The position numbers were made by a program, and so were the translations under genes. Of a stretch of 64,000 nucleotides of DNA, positions 9,793 through 19,735 are shown one piece after another. The notes under the pieces were generated by a model. That model was not told where the DNA came from and made no database searches. It worked only from the letters and a program-made list of their open reading frames with translations. Numbering within the stretch: position 1 is the stretch's first letter; every line of letters starts with the position of its first letter. The stretch is from Trifolium pratense (taxonomy: Eukaryota; Streptophyta; Magnoliopsida; Fabales; Fabaceae), in contig NC_060060.1 of assembly GCF_020283565.1 (NCBI RefSeq), positions 72,463,257 to 72,527,256 on the forward strand. The letters run 5' to 3'.

Positions 9793-10891
9793 TAGAGCCG
9801 TCAAAGGGGCCGGCCCGGTCCGGCCTGGAGGGGCCTGGTCAAATAAAGGGGCCGACCCAACCCAGCCTATTAACTTCATGGCCCGACCCAATTAGCTCGG
9901 CCCGATAAGCAAAATCCAACATGACCCGATAGACCAGCCCACTAATTTTCATAGTTTTTTTTTTTGAAAAAAAAAACATTCTACTAAATTTATGTTATAT
10001 TTCTCATCTAAGTCTTCAAGAAGATAATTCGTATCCCTATATTTTCTCACATAATCTCCCAAACAACAATATCTTCCTCTTTATCCTCATCAAACAAACA
10101 AACAAATCTCTAACAAATAATCTCATTCTAATCCAATAAGTTTTTTGTCATAATATTATTATTACTACAAAAAAAATTCCAAGTTTTATATCTTTCATTC
10201 ATCGATTATAATTTAAGTAAAAAAAAATATATAGAAAGAATATAAAATAAATACAATAAAAAGATGATAGGCTTAAAATAACCATATTCAAAGTTTTATA
10301 TCCTTCGTTGTAATTTTACAAAAAAAATATTAAAAAAAAATATAAAAAGATGATATGCTTAAAAATAGGAATAAAACAGATTATAGATAGTAACAAGACA
10401 CAAAGAATAACAATAAAACAACAAAAGTAATAAAAAAAATGAATTTAATTTATATGCACCGTCGGTGTAAAGTTATTTTGCACATGCGTCCAATAATATA
10501 CCGACACATCATGTATGATAATTAAAAACACATGATGTGTCACATTCATTAAATGATGTGGCAACATGTCTTTGGATGTATGTGTAAAAAAAAATTACAC
10601 CGACAGTGCACAACAATTAAACTCAAAAAAAATTATATATGAGTTTATGCATAAAAATAAGACAAAAATATAACAATAAAAAGATTATAGAAATTTTTTA
10701 AATAATTTTTTTAATTCTTTCAGGGGCCGACCCAAAAGCCTGTGGGCCGGTCCATGACGGCCCATGAAAAAGCCTGACCCGATAAGGTCCGGCTCGATAA
10801 GGCTCGACCCACTTTTTATGAAGCCCGGTCCATGTAAAAAGATAGGGCTAATGGGTCGGCCCGATAGCCCGACCCTTTTTTGACAGCTCTA
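9793..10891. mobile_element. Non-autonomous hAT element, 1099 bp
   Basis: The terminal inverted repeats are TAGAGCCGTCAAAG and TTTGACAGCTCTA. An exact 8-bp target duplication GCCCTAGT flanks it (9785-9792 and 10892-10899). The sub-terminal regions are unusually GC-rich, with repeated GGCCCGA-type words on both sides; the interior is AT-rich and non-coding. Confidence 0.9.
10456..10609. mobile_element. Small MITE nested in the hAT element
   Basis: The ends GCACCGTCGGTGTAA and TTACACCGACAGTGC are near-perfect inverted repeats about 154 bp apart, with a second inner dyad (ACACATCATGT/ACATGATGTGT). Superfamily is not certain because I could not fix a target duplication. Confidence 0.65.
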
Positions 10892-11178
10892 GCCCTAGTA
10901 GTTCAGAGTTCGGGGCGAGTTCTGGTATCAAGTGATTCCAGTTTCCTCCCAAATGCAGTTGCCGGAATCGAACCGTCCTTCCTACTAAGTTCAGCGCCAA
11001 TGACTACTGAACCAATTGACATTTGATAGTCTAATTACTCTAATATTAAAATATGCATAAAAATAGAGGCTCCTATAGAAATTACTACAAAATAAATATA
11101 AACTCCCGTATTAATAAGCGGCATTGACTTTTTTTTACGTTGAATTCCAAATTATTAGGTTTCTTATCCCTCTTTTTT

Positions 11179-12026
11179 ATGAGAGAGAGACGCTTAACAA
11201 GTCCACCACCGAGGAAGAAGATGAAATCAAAAGAAGAAACCTCTTGGGAGTCGATACGCCATGAAGAACTAATGGAAAGTGATTTATCTATCTATGACGA
11301 TCTCGATTTCCCTTTCTATATTGGCTATACTAAATTTACGTATCGGAATAAGGCTCAGAAGAAAAAAGATGACGAAATTGAAGTCGCCATGGCTCACTAT
11401 AGAGACCGCTCTCGTAATCTATCTGTACGCATCTATGTTTCTTTTTGTTTTTTATTTTATTAATTCCAATGACACTAATGACCATATTACAATCGTCCAG
11501 ACGGAATTCAACATCTCTCTGAGATTATAAGACTAAACTCTTACTACTGACCTAATAGCTCGAGTGTGTTTTTCACTAATTATTTTGATTTTGGGCAACA
11601 CAGGTGTTCGATGCTATTGGCGCTCCATCAATAGCACGTTTATGTGGCGGTACAAGACCTCTTCACATAGATGATGATGATCGCCTGGAACTCGCTCCCC
11701 TCTGCAAACTTGCTTTAGACAAGTACAATGCTGAGAATCAGGTTTAATACAATAACTAGTAAACTCTACCAGTATTTTATTTTATGCATTCATTGATAAA
11801 CTGATTAATTATACTTCTTATTTAGGGTGCAAATTTTGTGTTTGTTGACCTTGTCAAGTCAACTCGGAGTGCTTGTGCTGGTAGTATGTATAACATGACC
11901 TTTCAAGCAAAAGATGATACTCATCCTTTCAACAGTCCTCATATAATTTTCCGGGCCCGAGTCTGGAAAAGGGTGCCCGGTGCCGGACCACCTGAAGTCA
12001 AGTCGTGTGCCATGAAGGCTACCTAA
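11179..12026 (+). CDS. Cystatin-like (cystatin/monellin superfamily) protein, three exons, copy 1
   Basis: Exons are 11179-11424, 11604-11741 and 11826-12026, giving 194 aa. Both introns start GT and end AG (CAACACAG, TTATTTAG) and lie in phase 0. The middle and C-terminal parts have the cystatin-like order: LCKLALDKYNAENQ (helix), FVFVDLVKST, the AGSMYNMTFQAKD strand and a final FRARVW strand, ending in SCAMKAT. The basic N-terminus (PPPRKKMKSKEE) precedes an acidic stretch and YRDRSR. The canonical cystatin QxVxG inhibitor loop is not obvious, so protease inhibition should not be assumed. I chose the Met at 11179 because the two broken copies share homology from there; an in-frame Met lies upstream at 11140. 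No stop or shift is seen. Confidence 0.72.
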
Positions 12027-13294
12027 CAACAGATCCACCATTGAAATAATGTTGCAATAATGTTATGCATGCTTACATGGTGAATCTAGGTTAATCAAAA
12101 TATTCTTAGAGACACTTAATAAATATGTTAGCAGTTTAGAGTTTATATTTTTTTATTTTGAAATTGTACTCTATGATTTGTGGTATTTAGATCGATTAAA
12201 ATTCTGCCAAATATCTTTTCAAGAAAACCACAATGTGATAAAATCGAAGTTCATAACAAATAGTAGAATCCAGCATTAGGCCAGGCAAGTTCCAAAACAT
12301 ATTGAAATATATGTTGATAAAACATCATCTAAAATGCATTTTCCAGGTTTACTTGAATCACAATTGTTAAATCTAGTTCCCCCCATCACCGATTCGAAGA
12401 TTCTTTTTCAAATTGTTAAATCTAGTTCCCCCCATCAATGCAATGAGCTGTGTTTTCAGCAGCTCTTGCTCCTTTTTTTTTTTTTGGGTGGCTGGGCCTG
12501 TTTTTTCTTTTCAGTTGCAATTTATGTGCTGTCTATTGAAACATATTCTTTTGTTGTATTTGTTTTGGTATTTGATTTGATTACTTGTTCATTTCACCTT
12601 TGTTCCTACTTTGTAAAGTAGTACTTGTATGGTAGTTTTATATCGGAATAGTTTAAATATCTTGTTAGAATGTTCCTCACACTTTTGTCTATAAGATTGC
12701 TCTGTTAGGATCTATTAAATGCTATGATGTTCCTCACAATTTGCATCTTGCTGCCATCAGCTTGACCTGTTGTTTGGTCACGCTCCTAACTATGACTTTA
12801 GGTAACATTTCTTCTTACCTTTCAAGCTTCTTCCTTGCTTTACTTTCCGACTATACCTTTTTCTATTGGAAATACTTTGGCTGGTGAGATGAATTAGGGA
12901 AACTGTATTTTTCTCTTATATGGGGTTTTCTTCTTGATGGTGTTAGTTACACTTTGCTCTGTAATAAGGTGTTGTTATACACTTTGTATTTTGAATAATG
13001 TTGAGACCTGAAGCATGGATTATCAATGCAAAAACGTGCTGCATGAGCATCTTTTTAACCTGTTTTAATATTTAGCATTAGGAGAATTCTTAAGTTACTT
13101 TTCTTTTCTCACTTTTGGTAAAGAAATCTTAAGTCTCTTTAATGCTAAATGTTTTTACAAATTAAGTCAGATGGTGCGGGGGATTAGTTAGTTGTTCGTA
13201 TAGATAATTAAAATTTGGAAAATATGCAAATTATCAGTAGCAATATGCACATAATTGAACTAGCTCTCTTACTACTAGGCATTTAAAAGTGGTT
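12027..13294. other. Downstream region duplicated with 47542-48760
   Basis: No further gene is seen. From about 12040 to 13200 the sequence is collinear with the region after copy 3, for example TTAGCAGTTTAGAGTTTATA and GGAAATACTTTGGCTGGTGA. It lacks the Stowaway and LINE insertions of copy 3 and so preserves their empty sites. Confidence 0.8.
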
Positions 13295-13302
13295 ACTCTC
13301 TC

Positions 13303-13552
13303 TAGAGCTGTCAAAACGGGCAGCCCGGCCAAATTCGGGCCCGCCCGGTCGGGCTTCGGGCTTCATCGGGCCGGGCTAAAAAGCCCGGATAAAAACAGGC
13401 TACCAAAATTAATGCCCGAGCCCGGCCCGGTACGGGTTGTCGGGCTTTCGGGCCGCCCGGTTTATTTTTTTATTTTTTATTTTACATTTAGTGCTCAAAC
13501 TCAACATTATAAATATGATCAATAATTTTCGCGCGTCCTATTTTTACTCATC

Positions 13553-13634
<82 letters not shown>

Positions 13635-14219
13635 ATTCTCGCGCGCCGTAGTTTTACTCATCCGCTATCTACGAGTTTCTTGCGCACCCTATTGTTACTC
13701 ATCCGCTACTTACGAGTTTCTTGCGCGTCATATTTTTACTCATCCGCTACCTACGACTTTCTCGTGCGCCCTATTTTTAGTCATCCGTTACTTATAAGTT
13801 TCTTGCGCGCCTATTTTTACTCATCCGGTACTTACGAGTTTCTCGCGCGCCCTATTTTTACTCAACCGTCACGTACGAGTTTCTCGCGCACCCTATTTTA
13901 ACTTATCCGCTACCTACGAGTTTCTCGGGTGCCTTATTTTTACTCATCCGCTACTTAATTAGCGGAGGTGTTTTATAATTTATATTACGAACTAAGTTCT
14001 AATCATCAAAAACAAATTATTTATATTTATTTTTAATTTTTTCGGGCTTGCGGGCCGCCCATGGCCCATTCAGGCTAGCCCATATTTTACTCGGGCTCTT
14101 ATCGGGACGGGCTAAAAAGCCCGGAAATAATTCGGGCTAGGATTTTCAAGGCCCGAGCCTTGGAAAAAATCGGGCTTGACGGGTCGGCCCATTCGGGCTA
14201 GCCGATTTTGAAAACTCTA
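13303..14219. mobile_element. Non-autonomous hAT element, 917 bp, carrying a minisatellite
   Basis: The ends are TAGAGCTGTCAAAACGGG and TTTTGAAAACTCTA. The flanking 8-mers ACTCTCTC and ACACTCTC differ at one base. Both sub-termini are crowded with GGGC/GCCCG words, as in the hAT element at 9793. The centre holds a (TA)n run and a 41-bp tandem repeat. Confidence 0.8.
13530..13958. repeat. 41-bp minisatellite interrupted by a (TA)n microsatellite
   Basis: About eight units of a 41-bp repeat containing TTTTTACTCATCCGCTAC and ACGAGTTTCTCGCGCGCC follow one partial unit. A TA run of about 75 bp (13556-13631) separates the first partial unit from the rest. The units differ by scattered substitutions. 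An open frame through the TA run is a repeat artefact. Confidence 0.88.
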
Positions 14220-14227
14220 ACACTCTC

Positions 14228-14453
14228 TCTCATGCAATTTTTAGATTACCTCCAGTGAAACTCCAGTGAAACTGGTTTTGGTTGTGTCCGAAAACATGGA
14301 CAAAGAGTGTTAAATTTTATAGTTTCTTCCTAGATGGTGGTATATTGTGCTACAACATGTAGGGATTTTGAAATTATATTTCTTATGGAATATCTTTTGG
14401 ACAAATATGGCTTACGTTTCTATCAATTAAGTGTTCACAGACATTTTTTAATT
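14228..14453. other. Short spacer between hAT and Retand elements
   Basis: No gene or element recognised. It ends with ATAGC at 14454-14458, the left target duplication of the next element. Confidence 0.5.
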
Positions 14454-14458
14454 ATAGC

Positions 14459-15046
14459 TGATCTAATCTGATGATCAGAAAGGTTGAGGCCGGTCCGTTG
14501 AGCAAGCTTTCACACCGAAGGGGGGGTTTGTACCTGCAGGTGCTCCGATGCCTAAGTCAGCAAGAGAACAAGAGATGCAAAAGAAGAGAGAGAAAGTAAG
14601 GTATAAAATGATTCAGAATACCTGGCTCTCCTGTCTAGGAGAGCTTATATAGTGCCCCCAGTGCTGGGCCAAAGGTTGGCCTATTGGGCCGGGATAATCG
14701 GCCCAATAGACTCAACTGCCAAGATAGTCCCTGTATCGTAGGGGAAGGCCGTTATTTGCCTCTATCTTGGTTGGAGCCGTTCCGCTATTCGCGGGTAAGG
14801 GATAAGCTCCGTGACAGCTGTGGTTGGATAAAGGAGCACGTGTTAAACGTGCTGCTTAGCTGTTAAGCTACATAGGAGTGGATCAACATGCGCGGATGTA
14901 TGAGCACGTGGTTAACGTGGTGCTAATCCGTTAAGTCGAGCAGGACACGTCATTGGCTGACGTGTCGGGTAAGTCTCCCCTTATTGGGCTGTGCCTCAAA
15001 TGTCGGGCAGAAGGGATTGGGCCAGCCCTTGGCCCAGTCCAGAACA
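14459..15046 (-). repeat. 3' LTR of the Retand-like element
   Basis: 588 bp, TG...CA ends. Next to it at 15047-15060 the minus strand carries a polypurine tract of the type CTTGGGGGGCTCC. Confidence 0.9.
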
Positions 15047-15793
15047 GGAGCCCCCCAAGTCGTTGCTCCTAGTCATAGGAGTAATGACTTAAGGTCCATG
15101 CCCGTATGTCGAGGAGTTGTTTTCCCCGTCAATCCTAGGAGGAGTTCATAATTCATTGATTATGATTGTTGCTCGTTTTCACGAGGAGGGTATATATGTT
15201 GCTCGTAAATTCCTTTGTGGCATGACGAGGAGAATTTCCCAAGAAGGAAGTTTTCCTTAGCTCGTAGCGTGCGCCACGATGTTCGTGGAGGAACTCGCGG
15301 GGAAGAGATTTTTGCCTTTGAAAGTCATTGGCTTTTTAGTTCCTCGACTAGATGTCGAGGAGATGTTGCATTAATTGCATCTTATTGATGCTGCCTGTTT
15401 TTGCGGGCGCATTTATTTAGATGTTTGTCCTACTTGCCCGTAATTCGCGCTTGTCCGCAACGTCGGGGATATAATTACGTTGGGGATAGCGATGAATCCC
15501 TCGAGAGACGCGTTGTCTGTTCGACGGGATGTGAAAAGACTAATCATTTCGTCAGATAGCGCCACGTGTGTGGGCTATGAAGAGGCGTGATGATTGATTT
15601 GGAAACAGGTGCCAAATACCTCGTTTTACGAGGAGGTTTATTAATCGTTGGATCCATCGCGACCTTTGGTTTTTGACAAGATGGAATCTTAGCCATTTGA
15701 TGGCTTTTAATCAGAGCCGTAGGATTGGATCAATGGTTGTGGTGCGATGGAACGCATTGCCTCGCGAAGTAGGGTGCACCTACTTGTTGAGCC
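15047..15793. other. Untranslated region between LTR and the antisense gene promoter
   Basis: No gene is seen. The words GTCGAGGAG, CTCGT and ACGAGGAG recur many times, giving a biased GC-rich texture unlike the neighbouring DNA. Confidence 0.5.
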
Positions 15794-15941
15794 TATAAGT
15801 ATGAGAAGGAAGGGTCATTTTCACTTTTCTCCTTCTTCTCTGCCGTTTGTTGCTGCTGTTGCTATTTCCTTTTCACCACCAAAGTTTCGAGTTTGTTTTG
15901 CTGCTGCTGCTATTCAAGCTTCAACTTTCCATTTCCTCAAA
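15794..15941 (+). promoter_or_regulatory. Possible TATA box and first exon of the antisense gene
   Basis: CCTATAAGTATG at 15793-15804 is a plausible TATA box on the plus strand. It is followed by a pyrimidine-rich leader and a splice-donor-like AAAG/GTACAT at about 15941. A matching acceptor TTTTCAG lies at 16953, just before the main exon. This suggests a spliced 5' leader. It is inference only. Confidence 0.4.
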
Positions 15942-16418
15942 GGTACATCAAAGTTCTTTACTTGCTATTTACCTTGATTTCGTTTGAGGCATGTTTGTGT
16001 TTGTAATAGATTCCTGCTTAGCTTTATTCTCATTTTGGGTTTATTTTGTACCCATTTTCCATTGCTTGAGTGTTGGCGATTATCATTTCGTGGAATACGT
16101 TCTTTTCATCCACTTTGTGCTATTTGTTGTGACCAACTAGTGTTTGATTTGCATGTTGCTTAGATCCCCTTGGTTCTCTACTTTCAAACGTGTTTAGTTT
16201 TAGGGATTATTTGGGCTTTGACTCGCCCCTTACCACTGTGTGTTGGTGTTTTGTGGTGGTTTTTCAAGCGTTATAGCTTGAATTTCTGGGTTCTGCGAAG
16301 AACACCATGAAGTTCTGGAAAAATGATGAATACGAGGATGAATGTGATGAAGATGGTGATGAACACCTGGGTTTTCGCGAAGAACATTCATAGATTTCTG
16401 GAATTCTATGAGTTTTTC

Positions 16419-16870
16419 GTCGGGGAGAATCGAATCGTTATTTCTCCCCGTTTATTGTAGCAAAAAGCTAGGTTAGTTGAACCTTGTGTCGGGGATCTTC
16501 TCCCCATTTTCGCCTTCGCGAGTGAAAAATGAGTTGTATGAATGTCGGGGACCTTTTCCCTGCTTTTCTTTGAGAAAATGAGTTTGTAGAAACTCTGTGT
16601 CGGGGACCTTTCTCCCCGTTATTTCCTTGAGAAATGTGTAGATAGATGAGTTTGTAAAAACTCTATGTCGGGGAGCTTCTCCCCGTTTTTAACTTTAGAT
16701 TTTATGCAAAACTACGTTTGCTTCTGGGCGTCGAGCAATGTTGCTAGCCTGTGTCGGGGACCTTTTCCCCGTTTTTTGGCTTTGCTAAATAGTTCTCCTT
16801 GTCTCCTCTGTTCGTGTTTCTGTTTTGCCATTTTGATAAAGGCTTTTGGTCGGGGACAGCGTCCTCGCCC
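16419..16870 (+). repeat. Spaced array of GTCGGGGA...TCCCCG hairpins
   Basis: Six good copies and one weak copy of a short stem, in the form GTCGGGGACCTTTTCCCCGT with small changes, occur at about 16419, 16488, 16542, 16598, 16667, 16753 and 16848. They lie inside the presumed leader intron of the antisense gene. The stems are kept while the DNA between them varies. Function is unknown. Confidence 0.8.
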
Positions 16871-16962
16871 TATCCTACGCCCTTTCACTTGATCTGCGGT
16901 GAAAGGGTGGATTTGATAATTGTCGAATTCACTTTATTTTCGCTGCTTTTCAGGTGTTCGAA

Positions 16963-19004
16963 ATGTCAGACACAAAGGAGATTATGGGGAGCCAAGCGGC
17001 TTCCAAGCATAAGTTGGTCGACATCATAACGGATCCAGCGCTAGACTGGGTCGCGCCCGAGCCGAGGGGCATTGCTTCGACGCTCACAGCTGAAGATCCT
17101 CGACTTTACACCATCGTTGAGGACGTTAGGAATGGGCCAGTGAATTGGGAAACTCATTTGCCCGAGGAAGGGAAACGGATCTGCTCGACATTCTCCGAGG
17201 ATGGATTCACTATATGTGAGCTGGCCTTTAAAGAATTGGGCTTTAAGTTGCCCTTCAGCAATTTTGAGTGTGAAGTTTTTGGGCGGTTGAAGGTGGCTCC
17301 CTCACAGCTCCACCCCAATTCGATGGCGTTTATCCGGGCATATCCTATTCTTTGCCGGTACTTAGATGTCGAGGCCATCGTTCCCCTATTCTTCCACATT
17401 TTCAAGATCCAGAAGCAAATAGTCGGGGAGAGGCAGGGTTGGGTGTCTTTAAAACATGCCTCGGCGAAGATTTTTAAGATGTTCGTGGAGTCTGCTCGGG
17501 GGTTTAAGGAGAGGTATTATGTCGTCAAACCAGTGACGCAAGCTGCCCGGGATTCTCTTTATATGGATAAAGAGTTGCTTCAGGAGGATGGGTCTCCTCG
17601 ACTCGACGAACAAGGGGTGCCCATGACTGAACGGGTACCCCGGTTTCCTTTAGCTTGGTCGTCCGAACATTTCGAAATGAGGACGGAGGAATATTTGACT
17701 GCTGCTGTGGATCTGTCCCCGGAGGAACAGGCAGGGTTCTTGAAGCTCAAGACTTATGTCAAGGGCTTCAAACCTTGTACTTTTACTGTCGCGTCGGGTG
17801 CTGTTGCCCTCGACAGGAAGGGCAGGCCTAGGGTCGAGCCTCGGTTTGTAAATACCAAGGCCTTGCTCGCGTGTAGGAATGTCGAGGAGGCGAATCTTTT
17901 GCTTGGTATTTGCTTAATTTTCCTGCTCGTATTACACTTGTTCAAAATTTTGTTGTTATGTTATTGTTCCTCGTGATACTGACCATTTAATGCTTTGTTG
18001 CAGATAACATGGCCGACCTTGCATCAGACCTCTTTAAGCTGGCTGCCGAGCACAAGGGTGATAAGCTGAAGAAGAAGACTAAGAGGGCCAAGGTTGGGTC
18101 GAGCAGCACAATGATTCAGGAGGAAACTTTGTCTGGAAGTCCGAGCCAGTCTTCCCCGGTCGTGAGCTCTAAGGTGGCCCCGGGTAGCCGAACAAAGAGG
18201 TAGAGGGGATGGCGGGTTTGTTCTCCCCGCCTGTCTGACTAATGGGAGTTTCTTCGAGAATAATCCTCCCCTAGTGCCTGTTTCAGAGAGGGATCTTGTT
18301 GGGCACCTCTGCAGCTGCTCGTCAACAGCAACTAAACCTCTGCGGTTATTAGGTTGGCGGAGACGGCGCTTGTTTTGAATGAGGGTGGCCCGACTCATGA
18401 AGCAAAGAAGTTGGCCGCCAAAAACAGGAAGTTGGAGGCTGAGATAGATTTGCTGGAAAATGACCTGCTCGACCTTAGGACCAAGCAGGAAAATTATTTT
18501 AAGAATATGGAGGAGGCCCGGCATACTGCTGAGCAGCTGGAAAAGACGAATAAGGTGCTCGAGGACCTGAAAGTCAGCAGTGCCAAACAGAGGAGTAAGC
18601 TGTTGGAAGAAGTGGCTATGTTGCAAGCCAAGTGCGCCCCTCTTGAGGATGAAACCAAGGACACCCTCAAGTTCGCTACTCGAGGAGACCTCGTGAAGGA
18701 GGTCAGGAGACTTGGGGGTCAAATGCTGGTGAGCATGGTCTTTGGTTGGAAGAATGCTGTGGCCCAACTGAAAGTTGTGAACTCCGAACGTGGCCTGGTC
18801 ACCGAGGGGATTCACAAGCTCAAAAGGGTTGAGAAAGGCCAGATCGTGAATCCGGAGAAGTACAAACAGATGGCTTTGGCAGAGGAGGAGGATGAGGAAG
18901 AGGAGAACGATGATGATGACGGGGAGGAGGATGCTGAGGAGGAGGCTGTCGAGAAGGAGAAAAATCCTGATGGGGATAAGGAAGGACACGACGAAAGCCA
19001 TTAG
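16963..19004 (+). CDS. Antisense extra gene of Retand elements (putative gypsy-type transposon domain plus coiled coil), probably damaged
   Basis: The first exon (16954-17905, Met at 16963) encodes about 314 aa with WETHLPEEGKRICSTF, FERY-like and YVKGF segments typical of the plant family annotated as putative gypsy-type transposon (Pfam Transposase_28). Its role in the element is unknown. A GT-AG intron (17906-18003) joins it in phase to DNMADLASDLF. The frame meets a stop at 18201. It reopens in the same frame at 18353 with a long coiled coil (EAKKLAAKNRKLEAEIDLLE) and an acidic tail ending HDESH at 19004. Either a 153-bp intron (18200-18352, GT-AG) is removed or small lesions have broken the gene. 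Transcription would be opposite to the element's own genomic RNA. Confidence 0.68.
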
Positions 19005-19735
19005 CCCTCCTCGACGAATGATTTGGGCCTGCGCGCCATGAACTTGTAGTTTTTATTTGTCGTTTTATAACAATTTTTTGGGGGCCTGCGTGCCCGGTTT
19101 TTGTAATATCCGAACAAGTGAGTTTTTGTGCCCGGTATTTTATGACAGTGCCCGTTTTATTAATCCTGCTCGTTTATTTCATTCCACTCGTGTGTATGTT
19201 TAAATTATTGCTTTTTGTTTTTGCTAAGTTATGCCTGTTCGAAATGTGTTATGCATGTCTTTATGCTTGCTCGTTTTTCTCTTAACAAATTTTTGGTTTT
19301 GGTGTTTGTGTACTTGCTCGACATTGTTGTATGCCTGCTCGACAAAACCATTTTCTTTATTTGCAAGTTTTTACTTTCGAGCGCGTTTCGTTGAGGAGGT
19401 CGTCCTCGGATTTAACTTGGACAGTTTAGGGAACTGTCTAAGCGCCTAGAGTTGTTTCTGAGGCTAATACGGACGCCGACACGTTGTTGTGCCCGCCCCC
19501 GCGGCTTGAACTTCCCATCGCGAGCTGTGCGTTAAGCCTTGGCACGAAGATGAGGAGCTTGTCTCAAAGGTCATCCTCGTCGGGGAGACGCTCTGCCCTT
19601 TCTGAGCCAGAGTATCTCCTTTTCAATTATTGGATTGAGCACGTGTGCCCGCGTGCTTTCCGTTGTTGAGGTGTCGGGCTCGTTGCTAGAGGATCCGAGC
19701 AGCCTTTTAGAAGTGTTTTTTATTTTGGCAATAAC
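19005..19735. other. 3' region between antisense gene and integrase
   Basis: No supported gene. Pyrimidine-rich with repeated CTCGA/GCTCG words; the two convergent genes of the element end on either side. Confidence 0.5.

Larger units (their letters stand above)
9738..11022 (-). mobile_element. tRNA-derived SINE, minus strand, split by a hAT element
   Basis: On the minus strand, starting near 11020, the sequence reads GGTTCAGTAGTC (box A-like) and then GGTTCGATTCC (box B, 10964-10974), followed by a SINE body. After the hAT insertion at 9793-10891 the body resumes and ends in an A-rich tail at 9738-9760. A truncated relative with the same 3' half lies at 25551-25617. Confidence 0.65.

Noticed and set aside
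11140..11178. Upstream Met for the cystatin-like gene
   Set aside because: Homology with copy 2 begins at the Met at 11179; the extension is not shared.
13437..13901. 154-aa open frame with a long Ile-Tyr run
   Set aside because: It is a translation of a TA microsatellite and the 41-bp repeat, with no protein-like character.
18024..19001. 325-aa minus-strand frame
   Set aside because: It is the shadow of the coiled-coil coding exon on the plus strand; composition is the complement of Glu/Lys-rich codons.
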